Assembly: GCF_026535915.1 (NCBI RefSeq)
Contig: NZ_JAFNPF010000001.1
Span: forward strand, 248,001 to 312,000
Origin: Snodgrassella sp945267035
GTDB lineage: Bacteria; Pseudomonadota; Gammaproteobacteria; Burkholderiales; Neisseriaceae
Direction of reading: 5' to 3'
Length of the DNA stretch: 64,000 bases
Below the pieces are notes generated by a model. That model was not told where the DNA came from. It made no database searches and was given only the letters and a program-made list of their open reading frames with translations. The translations under genes and the position numbers were made by a program. Position 1 is the stretch's first letter; each line of letters opens with the position of its first letter. This document shows positions 27,458 through 38,988 of this stretch, piece after piece.

Positions 27458-29002
27458 ATGGCCATCAGCATTCAGCAACGAGATCAATTACAACGTCAAA
27501 TATGGAAAATTGCCGATGAGGTAAGGGGGGCTGTCGATGGTTGGGATTTCAAACAATACGTACTTGGCACCTTATTTTATCGCTTTATCAGTGAAAACTT
27601 TGCTGATTATATGCAGGCAGGCGACGAGAATATTGATTATAAAACAATCTCTGATAATGAGATTACTCACGAAAACAAACAGGATGCCATTAAATCCAAA
27701 GGCTATTTTATCTATCCGAGCCAACTTTTTTTTCATACTGTTGCTAAGGCCAATACCAATAACGACTTAAATCAACATTTGGCCAATATTTTTAATGCAA
27801 TTGAAAGTTCAGCTATCGGTTATCCTTCTGAAAACGATATTAAAGGATTATTTGCTGATTTTGACACTACCAGCAACCGCTTAGGTAATACCGTAGAAGA
27901 TAAAAATAAACGGCTAGCTGCGGTGCTCAATGGCATCGCCGAGTTGGATTTTGGGCAATTTGAAGATAACCATATAGACGTGTTTGGTGATGCTTATGAA
28001 TATTTAATCTCTAATTATGCTTCCAAAGCCGGTAAATCAGGAGGAGAATTTTTCACCCCGCCACATGTATCCAAATTAATCGCACAATTAGCCTTACATA
28101 ATCAAACCAAGATCAATAAAATATACGATCCCGCAGCCGGCTCAGGCTCTTTATTATTACAGGCAAAAAAACAGTTTGATAGGCATATCATCGAGGACGG
28201 ATTCTATGGTCAGGAAATTAACCATACCACCTATAATCTTGCCCGTATGAATATGTTTTTACACAACATCAACTACAATAAATTTGAAATCGCCTTGGGC
28301 GATACACTACTTAATCCTAAGTTTGGCGACGAAAAGCCATTTGATGCCATTGTTTCCAATCCGCCGTATTCAATAAAATGGATTGGCAGTGATAACCCAA
28401 CTTTAATCAATGATGACCGCTATGCTCCTGCTGGCATACTGGCGCCAAAATCCAAAGCCGATTTTGCTTTTATTTTACATGCATTAAGCTACTTGTCCGA
28501 GCGAGGGCGGGCAGCAATTGTTAGCTTTCCGGGTATTTTTTATCGCGGTGGCGCTGAGCAAAAAATCCGCAAATATTTAATCGATAATAATTTTGTCGAA
28601 ACGGTGATAGCACTGGCCCCAAACTTATTTTATGGTACCTCGATTGCGGTCAATATTCTGGTACTGGCAAAAAACAAAACTGGCAAAACCACGCAATTTA
28701 TTGATGCCAGCAAACTGTTTAAAAAAGAAACCAATAACAATATCCTCACCGATAAGCATATTGAAGAAATTGTGCAAGTATTTGCCAGCAAGCAAGACGT
28801 CGAATATTTTGCTAAATCGGTTGCTAACCAAACCGTTGCCGACAACGACTATAATTTATCGGTCAGCTCATATGTGGAAGCCGAAGATACCCGTGAAATT
28901 ATTGATATCCATAAGCTTAATGCAGAAATAAAAGACACTGTTTCTAAAATCAATAGCTTACGAAGCCAAATTGATGCAATTGTAGCGGAGATTGAGGCAT
29001 GA
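27458..29002 (+). CDS. hsdM: Type I restriction-modification methyltransferase subunit HsdM
   Basis: This 514-residue N6-adenine methyltransferase subunit forms the M2S core of a type I R-M complex. An N-terminal HsdM helical domain (about 1-150) precedes the catalytic domain. AdoMet motif I is DPAAGSGS (224-231) and catalytic motif IV is NPPY (301-304). The length and the DGWDFKQYVLG start resemble the type IC (EcoR124) branch, in agreement with the repeat in the neighbouring hsdS. Its stop overlaps the hsdS start by 4 bp (ATGA). No strong Shine-Dalgarno precedes the ATG. Confidence 0.96.
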   Translation: MAISIQQRDQLQRQIWKIADEVRGAVDGWDFKQYVLGTLFYRFISENFADYMQAGDENIDYKTISDNEITHENKQDAIKSKGYFIYPSQLFFHTVAKANTNNDLNQHLANIFNAIESSAIGYPSENDIKGLFADFDTTSNRLGNTVEDKNKRLAAVLNGIAELDFGQFEDNHIDVFGDAYEYLISNYASKAGKSGGEFFTPPHVSKLIAQLALHNQTKINKIYDPAAGSGSLLLQAKKQFDRHIIEDGFYGQEINHTTYNLARMNMFLHNINYNKFEIALGDTLLNPKFGDEKPFDAIVSNPPYSIKWIGSDNPTLINDDRYAPAGILAPKSKADFAFILHALSYLSERGRAAIVSFPGIFYRGGAEQKIRKYLIDNNFVETVIALAPNLFYGTSIAVNILVLAKNKTGKTTQFIDASKLFKKETNNNILTDKHIEEIVQVFASKQDVEYFAKSVANQTVADNDYNLSVSSYVEAEDTREIIDIHKLNAEIKDTVSKINSLRSQIDAIVAEIEA

Positions 29003-30174
29003 GCAATCGTAATAACATAATTGAGTTGTTGAAAGCTGTTAAGGTTGAGTTGAAGAGTTTAGATGAGATAGCAAATTACGAACAACCTACCAAATATCTT
29101 GTTACATCGACAAATTACAATGATGAATACAAAACGCCTGTTTTGACAGCTGGTAAAACTTTCATTTTAGGCTATACTAATGATATAGATGGAATTTATA
29201 CAGGAAAAAATAATCCAGTTATCATTTTTGATGATTTTACAACTGCAAATAAATGGGTTAATTTTGATTTCAAAGTTAAATCTTCAGCAATGAAAATTAT
29301 CAGTTCAGCTGATGCAGAAAAGTATCATTTAAAATATATTTATTATTGGATGAATACACTCCCAAATGAAAAGATAGATAATGATCATAAGAGACAATGG
29401 ATTAGTAATTATGCTAATAAAAAAATTCCAGTGCCTTCTTTTTTGATTCAATCCGAAATCGTTCGTATTCTAGACACTTTAACAGAGCTCACAGCAGAGC
29501 TCACAGCAGAGCTCACAGCACGAAAAAAACAATACGATTATTATCGTGATAAATTATTGACCTTTAAAGAGAATGAGGTTGAGTGGAAGACATTAGAAAA
29601 TTTAACTTTATCAACAAGCAATATAAAATGGAAAGAAACTGATCGAGCTTATAAATATATTGATTTAACTTCTGTTAGTCGTGAAACTAAATCAATTATT
29701 GAAACAACTAAAATAACAGCTAGTAATGCACCAAGTAGGGCACAGAAGGTTGTTGAAGAAAATGATGTTATTTTTGCGACAACTCGTCCAACACTGCAAA
29801 GATTCACGTTAATAGATAAAGAGTTTTCAGGAAACATTGCAAGCACAGGTTACTGCGTTTTAAGAGCAAATTGTAATTATATTTTACCTAAATGGATTTA
29901 CTACAGTATTTCATCTACACGATTTAATAATTATGTTAATGAAAACCAAAGTGGCACTGCATATCCTTCAATTTCAGATGCAAAAGTAAAACAGTTTAAA
30001 ATCCCCATCCCTTCACTTAAGGAACAAGCCCGTATCGTTGAAATCCTAGATAAATTCGATGCAATCACCACTTCACTCAGCGAAGGTTTACCGCGTGAGA
30101 TTGAGTTACGTCAAAAACAGTACGAATACTATCGGAATTTATTATTGAACTTTCCTAAGGTGGAAGATAAATAA
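28999..30174 (+). CDS. hsdS: Type I restriction-modification specificity subunit HsdS
   Basis: This 391-residue specificity subunit has two target-recognition domains (about residues 15-150 and 195-345), each followed by a conserved helical spacer. The first spacer ends RKKQYDYYRDKLLTF and the second RQKQYEYYRNLLLNF, an internal duplication typical of HsdS. In the central spacer the sequence LTELTAELTAELTAR (residues about 160-174) is encoded by three identical 12-bp units, the kind of repeat whose copy number sets the gap length in the DNA target of EcoR124-type enzymes. The frame is intact. The recognition sequence cannot be read from the protein. Confidence 0.95.
   Translation: MSNRNNIIELLKAVKVELKSLDEIANYEQPTKYLVTSTNYNDEYKTPVLTAGKTFILGYTNDIDGIYTGKNNPVIIFDDFTTANKWVNFDFKVKSSAMKIISSADAEKYHLKYIYYWMNTLPNEKIDNDHKRQWISNYANKKIPVPSFLIQSEIVRILDTLTELTAELTAELTARKKQYDYYRDKLLTFKENEVEWKTLENLTLSTSNIKWKETDRAYKYIDLTSVSRETKSIIETTKITASNAPSRAQKVVEENDVIFATTRPTLQRFTLIDKEFSGNIASTGYCVLRANCNYILPKWIYYSISSTRFNNYVNENQSGTAYPSISDAKVKQFKIPIPSLKEQARIVEILDKFDAITTSLSEGLPREIELRQKQYEYYRNLLLNFPKVEDK
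29485..29520 (+). repeat. Three tandem 12-bp units in hsdS (ELTA repeat)
   Basis: GAGCTCACAGCA occurs three times without a mismatch at 29485-29496, 29497-29508 and 29509-29520, each encoding Glu-Leu-Thr-Ala. The units keep the reading frame, so slippage changes the length of the central helix and does not kill the protein. Confidence 0.95.
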
Positions 30175-30191
30175 GACAAGACAATCGGAAT

Positions 30192-31302
30192 ATGCATAAT
30201 ACACTGATCAATATTGCTGAGCAGATTGATAGAAACGCCCAAAACGGAAAAAAACCAACTGATTTATGCCTTTAATGGCACTGGCAAAACCCGTTTATCG
30301 CAAACGTTTAAAGAGTTTATTGTATCGCAGAATAAAGCGGATGAAGAAGACAGTAGTGCCTTAACACGGCATAAAATTTTTTACTATAACGCATTTACAG
30401 CGGATTTATTTGTCTGGATTAACGATCAATATCAGCAGGGCGAGCATCAAAAAAGCATTCCATCCAATTCATTTACGGATTGGATTCTGCAAGAGCAAGG
30501 GCAGGAGCAAAATGTGGTCAGATACTTCCAAGCTTATACTCAGCAAAACCTAACGCCACATTTCAATGAGGATTTTTCTGCTATTACTTTTCGTCCGCAG
30601 CAGGAAATGATCAGTGTATTGATAATATTAAAATCTCCAAAGGAGAAGAAAATAATCTAATTTAGAGTATTTTTTACACTGATTAGTTTAGTGTTTACCG
30701 AACGCAATATTGCAGAAGAAAGCGAGCGTTCCACTCATGAGTTTGACCAATTACGTTATATTTTTATTGATGATCCGGTAAGCTCATTAGATGAGAATCA
30801 TCTGATTCAATTGGCAGTGGATAGCGCAAAATTAATTAAAACGAGCAAATCTGATATTAAATTTATCATCGCTTCTCATAATTCACTGTTATATAATATA
30901 TTTTATAATGAATTGGGATTAAAAAACAGATATATTTTAAGACGATTAGCAGATGGCTATTTTGAACTAAAAGACAAAATAGACGATTCAAACCACAGTT
31001 TTTCCTATCATCTGTATTTAAAATAGTTGCTGCAAGAAGCGATTTAGGAAAATAAAATTGAAAAATATTATTTTATCTTATCACGTAGCCTGTATGAAAA
31101 AACCACTTGTTTTTAAGCGATCAGCATTGATCAAACTTACTGCTTAATGATATAAGTATATTTAACATGGTTAATTAATTTTGCCAGTCATTCAACCCTG
31201 TGCTATGAAAGGGTTACAGAAGCTTCCGGATCTATAAAACAAATTATTGCCTTTTTATTGAAGCATTTACTCGAAAATTATAATTTTAACGAGCAGGAAT
31301 AG
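30192..31302 (+). pseudogene. Broken AAA ATPase gene (PrrC/RloC-like) between hsdS and hsdR
   Basis: The reconstructed protein starts MHNTLINIAEQIDRNAQNG. An A7 run at 30248-30254 shifts it out of frame; six A would restore the frame and lead into NQLIYAFNGTGKTRLSQ (Walker A). Further lesions are a frameshift near 30610, a TAG in place of Trp near 30662, a shift back near 30685, TAG codons at 31024 and about 31045, and a missing stretch before the tail SHSTLCYERVTEASGS that ends at 31302. Walker B is YIFIDDPVSSLDENHL. ATPases of this type, including the anticodon nuclease PrrC, sit between hsdS and hsdR in other type I loci. The closest subfamily was not tested, and the toxin domain cannot be assigned. 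Confidence 0.82.
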
Positions 31303-31305
31303 AAG

Positions 31306-34300
31306 ATGGTCAATTACACAACTCCCATTGCCGAAACAGATCACTATATTATTTTAGATAACTACACCAAGCTTGAAGAGCCGGCAACAGCCTATCAAAC
31401 TGAAAATGAATTAGAATACGAATTGATTCAGGATTTAAGCCGTCAAGGTTATGAATATCTGCCTGAGCTAAATAATCAGCAGAAATTATTGGCTAATATT
31501 CGGGTGCAGTTGCAAACCCTCAACAATATGCAGTTTAGCGATGAGGAGTGGCAGCGATTTGTATTAGAGTATCTGGATAAACCTAATGAATCGATGGTCG
31601 ATAAAAGCCGTAAAATTCACCATAATTATATCTACGATTTTGTGTTTGATGATGGGCATATTCAGAATATTTATCTTCTTGATAAAAAAAACATCAGTAA
31701 CAATAAATTACAAGTAATTCGCCAGTTTCGACAAACCGGTAATTATGCTAATCGCTACGATGTGACCATCTTAGTTAATGGTCTGCCTTTGGTACAGGTA
31801 GAGCTGAAAAAACGTGGCCTAGCCATTCGTGAAGCGTTTAGCCAAGTTCATCGCTACAGTAAAGAGAGTTTTAATCAGGAAAGTTCGCTGTTTAAATATT
31901 TACAGTTATTTGTGATTTCAAACGGTACCGATACCCGGTATTTTGCCAATACCACCAAACGGGATAAGGCCAGCTTTGATTTCACCATAAATTGGGCAAA
32001 TGTTAAAAACGAACCGATTAATGACTTAAAAGATTTTACCGCTACCTTTTTTGCTAGCCGTGTGCTGTTAAGCGTGTTAACTACTTACTCGGTTCTGGAC
32101 ATCAATGATACTTTATTGATTATGCGTCCTTACCAGATTGCCGCAACCGAACGGATCTTATGGCAGATTATCAGTGCTTATCAGGCCAAAAACTGGAGTA
32201 CCTTATATAGTGGAGGTTTTATCTGGCACACCACCGGATCAGGAAAAACCCTAACCAGCTTTAAAGCAGCGCGCCTAGCCACTGAGCTGGAATTTATTGA
32301 TAAAGTGTTTTTTGTGGTGGATCGTAAGGATCTGGATTATCAAACCATGAAAGAATATCAGAAATTCTCAAAAGACAGTGTCAATGGTTCGGATAGTACT
32401 GCTGGTTTGGAGCGCAATATTGAGAAACAAGATAATAAAATTATTGTCACCACCATTCAAAAACTTAATAATCTGATAAAAGCGAAGGATGATTTAGCAA
32501 TCTATAATCAGCATGTTGTGTTTATTTTTGATGAGGCGCACCGATCACAATTTGGCGAAGCACAAAAAAATCTGAAGAAAAAGTTTAAAAAATACTATCA
32601 ATTCGGTTTTACTGGTACGCCAATTTTGGACGATAATGCGTTTGGCGAAAAAAAAACAGAAAAGGTATTTGGGCGTGAATTACATAGCTATTTGATCACC
32701 GATGCCATTCGGGATGAAAAAGTACTTAAATTTAAAGTTGACTATAATGATGTACGCCCGCATTTTAAAGCGATTGAATGTGAGCAAAATTTGGACAAAC
32801 TCAGTGCCGCCGAAAATAAGCAAGCGTTACTGCATCCCAAACGGATTGAACAGATCAGCCAATATATTCTGAACAATTTTAACCAGAAAACACATCGCTT
32901 GAGGGGTACGGGTAAAGGCTTTAATGCCATATTCGCCGTAAGCAGTGTCGACGCAGCAAAGCTGTATTATGAGTCATTAAAAAAGCTGCAAGCAGCATCC
33001 ATTAAACCATTGAAAATTGCTACAATCTTTTCCTTTGCTGCTAATGAGCAACAAGACCCCGCAGGGATCATCCCTGATGAAAGCTTTGAAACCAATGCTT
33101 TAAGTCAAAGTGCTAAAGAGTTTTTAGCTTCTGCGATTGATGATTATAATCAAATGTTTAAATCTAACTATAATGTTAGCAGCGGGCAATTTCAAAATTA
33201 TTACCGTGATTTATCTTTGCGCGTTAAAAAGCAGGAAATTGATTTATTAATCGTCGTGGGCATGTTTTTAACAGGCTTTGATGCGCCAACCCTCAATACC
33301 CTATTTGTCGATAAAAATTTACGTTATCATGGTCTAATTCAAGCCTTTTCACGCACCAATCGCATTTACGATGACACGAAAGCGTTTGGTAATATTGTGG
33401 CATTTCGTGATTTAGAACAAGCTACTATTGCTGCGATTAAAATATTTTGCAAAAAAAACACTCAGAATGTGGTATTAGAAAAAAGCTATGATGAATGCAT
33501 GCAGGGTTACACCGATGAGATTTCCGGTGAAATCCATAGTGGATATATAGCTCTTGTAGCTGAGCTACAGCAACGTTTTCCCCATCCAGATCAAATTGTT
33601 ACTGAAAAAGATAAAAAAGCGTTTATTAAATTATTTGGCCAGTATTTGCGTGCCGATAATGCATTACAAAATTATGATGAGTACATTGCTTTAAAAGCAT
33701 TGCAACAGCTGGACCCGACAGATAAACAGGCGATTGAACAGTTCAAAGCGCTGCATTATGTTTCAGATGATGAGTTTGAGCAAATGCAAAAGATTAAGTT
33801 ACCATCAGAAAGAGCCATTCAGAATTACCGCTCAGCTTACCATGATATTCGTGATTGGTTGTACAGGCAAAAAGCTGCAGAAAAACAGGAGCAGTTAACC
33901 ATTGATTGGGATGATGTGGTTTTTGAGGTGGATTTATTAAAATCACAAGAGATTAATTTGGATTATATTCTGGAGTTAATTTTTGAGCAGAATAAACAAG
34001 ACAAAAATAAACAAATCATTGTTGAAGATGCACAGCGTTTAATTCGTGCCAGTTTGGGTTATCGAGCCAAGGAGGAATTGGTTATTGAATTTATTCAACA
34101 TACCGATTTGAGTGCAATTGCTGATAAAACCAATATGATTGATGCCTTTTACCAATATGCCCAACAACAGCAACAAGCCGAGGTAATTGCATTAATTGGC
34201 GAGGAAGAGTTAAATGAAGCTGCCACTAAACGTTATATCTCATCTTCATTAAGACGTGAATATGCGACGGAAAATGGCACTGAGCTAAACGAAGTCTTGC

Positions 34301-34407
34301 CCAAAATGAGCCCGCTTAATCCGCAATATTTACCCAAAAAACAAAAGGTGTTCAAAAAAATTGCTGAATTAGTTGAGAAATTTAAGGGTATAGGTGGTGA
34401 AATTTGA
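31306..34407 (+). CDS. hsdR: Type I restriction endonuclease subunit HsdR
   Basis: This 1033-residue motor and nuclease subunit has an N-terminal PD-(D/E)xK nuclease site: Asp152, then Glu166-x-Lys168 in VQVELKKRG. A superfamily-2 helicase follows, with Walker A HTTGSGKT (308-315), DEAH (409-412), FGFTGTPI and the later FSRTNRIYDD arginine-finger motif. The C-terminal third is the helical HsdM-contact region. The length and motifs are normal, so restriction should be functional if the complex assembles. AGGAAT precedes the ATG, which lies 4 bp after the end of the ATPase remnant. Confidence 0.96.
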   Translation: MVNYTTPIAETDHYIILDNYTKLEEPATAYQTENELEYELIQDLSRQGYEYLPELNNQQKLLANIRVQLQTLNNMQFSDEEWQRFVLEYLDKPNESMVDKSRKIHHNYIYDFVFDDGHIQNIYLLDKKNISNNKLQVIRQFRQTGNYANRYDVTILVNGLPLVQVELKKRGLAIREAFSQVHRYSKESFNQESSLFKYLQLFVISNGTDTRYFANTTKRDKASFDFTINWANVKNEPINDLKDFTATFFASRVLLSVLTTYSVLDINDTLLIMRPYQIAATERILWQIISAYQAKNWSTLYSGGFIWHTTGSGKTLTSFKAARLATELEFIDKVFFVVDRKDLDYQTMKEYQKFSKDSVNGSDSTAGLERNIEKQDNKIIVTTIQKLNNLIKAKDDLAIYNQHVVFIFDEAHRSQFGEAQKNLKKKFKKYYQFGFTGTPILDDNAFGEKKTEKVFGRELHSYLITDAIRDEKVLKFKVDYNDVRPHFKAIECEQNLDKLSAAENKQALLHPKRIEQISQYILNNFNQKTHRLRGTGKGFNAIFAVSSVDAAKLYYESLKKLQAASIKPLKIATIFSFAANEQQDPAGIIPDESFETNALSQSAKEFLASAIDDYNQMFKSNYNVSSGQFQNYYRDLSLRVKKQEIDLLIVVGMFLTGFDAPTLNTLFVDKNLRYHGLIQAFSRTNRIYDDTKAFGNIVAFRDLEQATIAAIKIFCKKNTQNVVLEKSYDECMQGYTDEISGEIHSGYIALVAELQQRFPHPDQIVTEKDKKAFIKLFGQYLRADNALQNYDEYIALKALQQLDPTDKQAIEQFKALHYVSDDEFEQMQKIKLPSERAIQNYRSAYHDIRDWLYRQKAAEKQEQLTIDWDDVVFEVDLLKSQEINLDYILELIFEQNKQDKNKQIIVEDAQRLIRASLGYRAKEELVIEFIQHTDLSAIADKTNMIDAFYQYAQQQQQAEVIALIGEEELNEAATKRYISSSLRREYATENGTELNEVLPKMSPLNPQYLPKKQKVFKKIAELVEKFKGIGGEI

Positions 34408-35132
34408 TGGTTTATTATGAAAAAGAGAAGAATTGGATAGGATTAACTTCACTTTCTGATAAAAAATTAATGAATTCTAATGTATTAAGTTGACCAAATA
34501 TATTTGTTAATTAATAAGTCGTTAACAATTCCGCACTAAAATGCTCGCTAAAACTTTCGTTACTGGCTTGCATTCCCTTTATTATCTATGGGCTTATAAT
34601 ATTCCTACATTGAATGCGCTAACGTGATAATCAACCTGTATTATTAACTATTTTTTGCTAATAATAAATTATTTAAAATGAATGAATTGTGCTAAATTGT
34701 TTAAATGCACAAATAAAATAGTGTATGATCGTTGCTTTAATACAGATTATATATGTTGAGAGATAGGGTAGTTTCCCTATTGATTAATCATTCGCAAACC
34801 ATGCTTAGGTTAAATTTTGGTTTTTAGTTGCGGATTTAACGCAATAATTCAAGGATAGTATGGATAGTTTAGGCTAATCAAGAGAAATTTTTTTGTTTAA
34901 GAGTCAACTGTAGTTTTAATATTTGATATCGTGTATTCTATGTTTATTGAAATGTATGGTTAAATGTCTATTTTCCATAAATTGTATTAAGTATAAGCAC
35001 TAAGTTTATTCCGTGCTGGTATTGTTTTTATGGCTTTATTAATTTTAAAATAATAATTTAGTTTCAAAAAGTTGGTATCAGATTTAAAGTTCTAATTATA
35101 TAGTTTATTGATGAGGAGTAACCAGTAATCAA
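34408..35132. other. Intergenic stretch between hsdR and gyrB
   Basis: Very AT-rich, with no gene. A 28-codon frame overlapping the hsdR stop (from 34406) has nothing to support it. I looked for DnaA-box clusters and saw none close to consensus. Confidence 0.45.
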
Positions 35133-35158
35133 AAAAGGATGGCAATAGCCATCCTTTT
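35133..35158 (-). terminator. Terminator of gyrB
   Basis: A perfect 11-bp stem (35133-35143 with 35148-35158, loop AATA) is followed on the minus strand by six T. It is 18 bp past the gyrB stop. Confidence 0.9.
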
Positions 35159-35175
35159 GCGTTTTGTATAACTCG

Positions 35176-37566
35176 TTAAATATCGACTTGCGCATTCAAA
35201 GCGTTGTTTTCGATAAATGCTCGCCGTGGTTCGACTTCGTCGCCCATTAGGGTAACGAATACATCATCTGCGGCCATGGCATCTTCGATTTTGACTTTGA
35301 GTAGGCGGCGCACGGTTGGGTCCATGGTGGTTTCCCACAATTGCTCGGGATTCATCTCACCCAGTCCTTTATAACGTTGGATCCCCAGCCCTTTCTGAGC
35401 GTTGGTCATCAGTAAATCCAGAGCCTGAGCAAAACCAGATACTGTGGTGGTGTGTTCACCTTTGACAACTTCGATCTGGGCGTCCATCATGCCGCTGAGG
35501 GTGGCCGCAGTTTGACGAATAAGCTGATAGGCGCGCCCTTCAGCGAATTTCTGCTCCAGATAGCTGACCATTTGGTTACCATGCAATTGACGGGTAATTT
35601 TAATCATTTGCACTTCGTCATCGGCACCGATGCGTTCTAATTTTAGTTGATCATCATTAATGATACTGGTTAAAGCTGCTATGGCTTGGTCAGCAGAAGC
35701 TACGGTGTTGAGGTCTACATTTTCATTGTAGTGCAGCAGGGCTTTGAGTACAGCACTGTCGATAATACGGCTTTCTCGTTCCACCATATTGCGTGCCAGA
35801 ATAAATTGTTTGGCAATCTCTGCCAGCGCATTGCCTTCCAGAGTACTGTCTCCAACAATCAGTTTTGCTTTGTCTAAAGCAAGACTGAGCAGGAACTGAT
35901 CTTTTTCAAACTCGTCTTTCAGGTAACGTTCCTGTTTGCCGTGTTTGGCTTTGTATAGAGGCGGCTGGGCAATATAGACATAGCCACGTTCAACCAATTC
36001 AGGCATTTGCCGATAGAAGAAGGTTAGTAGCAGGGTACGAATATGTGCACCATCTACGTCGGCATCGGTCATGATGATAATACGATGGTAACGCAGTTTT
36101 TCGGGATTGAATTCTTCTTTGCCAATGCCGGCACCTAATGCGGTGATGAGGGTGGCGACTTCCTGACTGGCGAGCATTTTTTCGAAGCGGGCTTTTTCGA
36201 CATTCAGAATTTTACCTTTTAACGGTAAGATGGCTTGAAATTTGCGATCACGCCCTTGTTTGGCTGAACCACCAGCGGAGTCACCTTCGACCAGATAAAG
36301 TTCTGATAATGCTGGATCCTTTTCTTGACAGTCGGCCAGTTTACCTGGCAGCCCTAGACCATCCATGACACCTTTGCGACGAGTGATTTCACGTGCTTTG
36401 CGTGCTGCTTCGCGTGCTCGAGCTGCGTCTACAATTTTACCGGTAATAATTTTGGCTTCGGTTGGATTTTCTTCCAAAAATTCGGACAAGGCTTTGCCTA
36501 GTACTTCGTTTACGACCGGTCCGATTTCACTGGAAACCAATTTGTCTTTGGTTTGTGATGAAAACTTTGGATCAGGCAGTTTTACGGACAGTACGCAGGT
36601 GAGACCCTCACGCATATCGTCGCCGTTGGTGTCTACCTTGGCTTTTTTGGCCACTTCATTGGCTTCAATGTAGTTGTTGATGGTGCGGGTCATAACCTGA
36701 CGTAAGGCGGTCAGATGGGAACCACCATCACGCTGGGGAATGTTGTTGGTGAAACATTGGACATTTTCTTGATAACTGTCATTCCACTGCATGGCACATT
36801 CAACGCTCATGCCATCTTTTTCACCGCTAGCATAAAAGACTTTTTCATGTAAAGCGGTTTTGTTGCGGTTCATATACTGTACAAAACCAGCAACCCCGCC
36901 GCTGAAGGCAAAATTTTCATGTTTGCCATCGCGTTTATCGAACAGTTCAATGCTAACGCCGTTATTTAAGAAGGATAATTCACGTATGCGTTTGGCCAGT
37001 ATATCGAAGTGGTAGTCGATATTGCCAAAGGTTTCGGTGCTGGCAAGAAACTGTACTCTGGTACCTTGTTTGTCAGTATCGCCGACTACCGCCAATGGGG
37101 CGACAGCGTCACCTTGACGGAATTCAACAAAGTGTTCTTTGTTGTTGCGGTAGATCGTTAGGCGTAGCCAATCGGAAAGGGCGTTAACTACGGATACACC
37201 AACGCCATGCAATCCACCGGAAATTTTATAACTGTTATTATCAAATTTGCCGCCTGCATGCAGGATGGTCATGATGACTTCTGCGGCAGAACGGTGTTCT
37301 TCTGGGTGCATATCGGTAGGAATACCGCGACCATTGTCTTCGATGGTGATGGAGTTGTCGGCATTGACAGCTACTGTGATGCGGTCGCAATAACCACCCA
37401 ATGCCTCATCAATGGCATTATCTAAAACTTCAAATACCATGTGATGCAAGCCGGTACCATCTTGGGTGTCGCCAATGTACATACCGGGACGTTTGCGCAC
37501 AGCATCCAGTCCTTTTAAAACTTTGATGCTGTCGGCGCCGTAATCTTCAGAGTGATGATCTGTCAT
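35176..37566 (-). CDS. gyrB: DNA gyrase subunit B
   Basis: This 796-residue subunit of DNA gyrase hydrolyses ATP to drive negative supercoiling. The GHKL ATPase domain carries EVLDNAIDEALGG (about 46-58) and the DNGRGIP motif. The Toprim domain has EGDSAGG near residue 425 and the later DADVDGAHI, and the C-terminus ends in the GyrA-binding segment with QRYKGLGEMNP. The size is that of Neisseria and E. coli GyrB. It is the third gene of dnaA-dnaN-gyrB with a 296-bp gap after dnaN; recF, which often lies in this gap, is absent. Confidence 0.98.
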   Translation of the reverse strand: MTDHHSEDYGADSIKVLKGLDAVRKRPGMYIGDTQDGTGLHHMVFEVLDNAIDEALGGYCDRITVAVNADNSITIEDNGRGIPTDMHPEEHRSAAEVIMTILHAGGKFDNNSYKISGGLHGVGVSVVNALSDWLRLTIYRNNKEHFVEFRQGDAVAPLAVVGDTDKQGTRVQFLASTETFGNIDYHFDILAKRIRELSFLNNGVSIELFDKRDGKHENFAFSGGVAGFVQYMNRNKTALHEKVFYASGEKDGMSVECAMQWNDSYQENVQCFTNNIPQRDGGSHLTALRQVMTRTINNYIEANEVAKKAKVDTNGDDMREGLTCVLSVKLPDPKFSSQTKDKLVSSEIGPVVNEVLGKALSEFLEENPTEAKIITGKIVDAARAREAARKAREITRRKGVMDGLGLPGKLADCQEKDPALSELYLVEGDSAGGSAKQGRDRKFQAILPLKGKILNVEKARFEKMLASQEVATLITALGAGIGKEEFNPEKLRYHRIIIMTDADVDGAHIRTLLLTFFYRQMPELVERGYVYIAQPPLYKAKHGKQERYLKDEFEKDQFLLSLALDKAKLIVGDSTLEGNALAEIAKQFILARNMVERESRIIDSAVLKALLHYNENVDLNTVASADQAIAALTSIINDDQLKLERIGADDEVQMIKITRQLHGNQMVSYLEQKFAEGRAYQLIRQTAATLSGMMDAQIEVVKGEHTTTVSGFAQALDLLMTNAQKGLGIQRYKGLGEMNPEQLWETTMDPTVRRLLKVKIEDAMAADDVFVTLMGDEVEPRRAFIENNALNAQVDI

Positions 37567-37862
37567 AAGTATTCTTTACTAATCTGAAAAGCTGGTCATT
37601 TAGGTGTACTGGGGATATGGCCAGTTATTTTTGGCATTCATAAGCATGATAATAACTGGCTGAACACGTTAGACCAAAGGATATATTATAGCAGAAAACG
37701 TATTTTATTTCAGATAATATATCTATTTAACATGATGTTTTACATGCTGTTTATTGGAATCTGTTAGATTTTGCATAAAACTAAACTGCCGTGAGTCGAT
37801 CTAAGATGATTTTTATTTCTTGGAAAGAACTGACGGCAGTTTTTAAGTTATTGAAATGACAA

Positions 37863-38966
<1,104 letters not shown>

Positions 38967-38988
38967 ACTCTATATCCTTGATCCTTGT

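Noticed and set aside
34406..34492. 28-codon frame overlapping the hsdR stop
   Set aside because: Too short and unsupported; no homology that I recognise.
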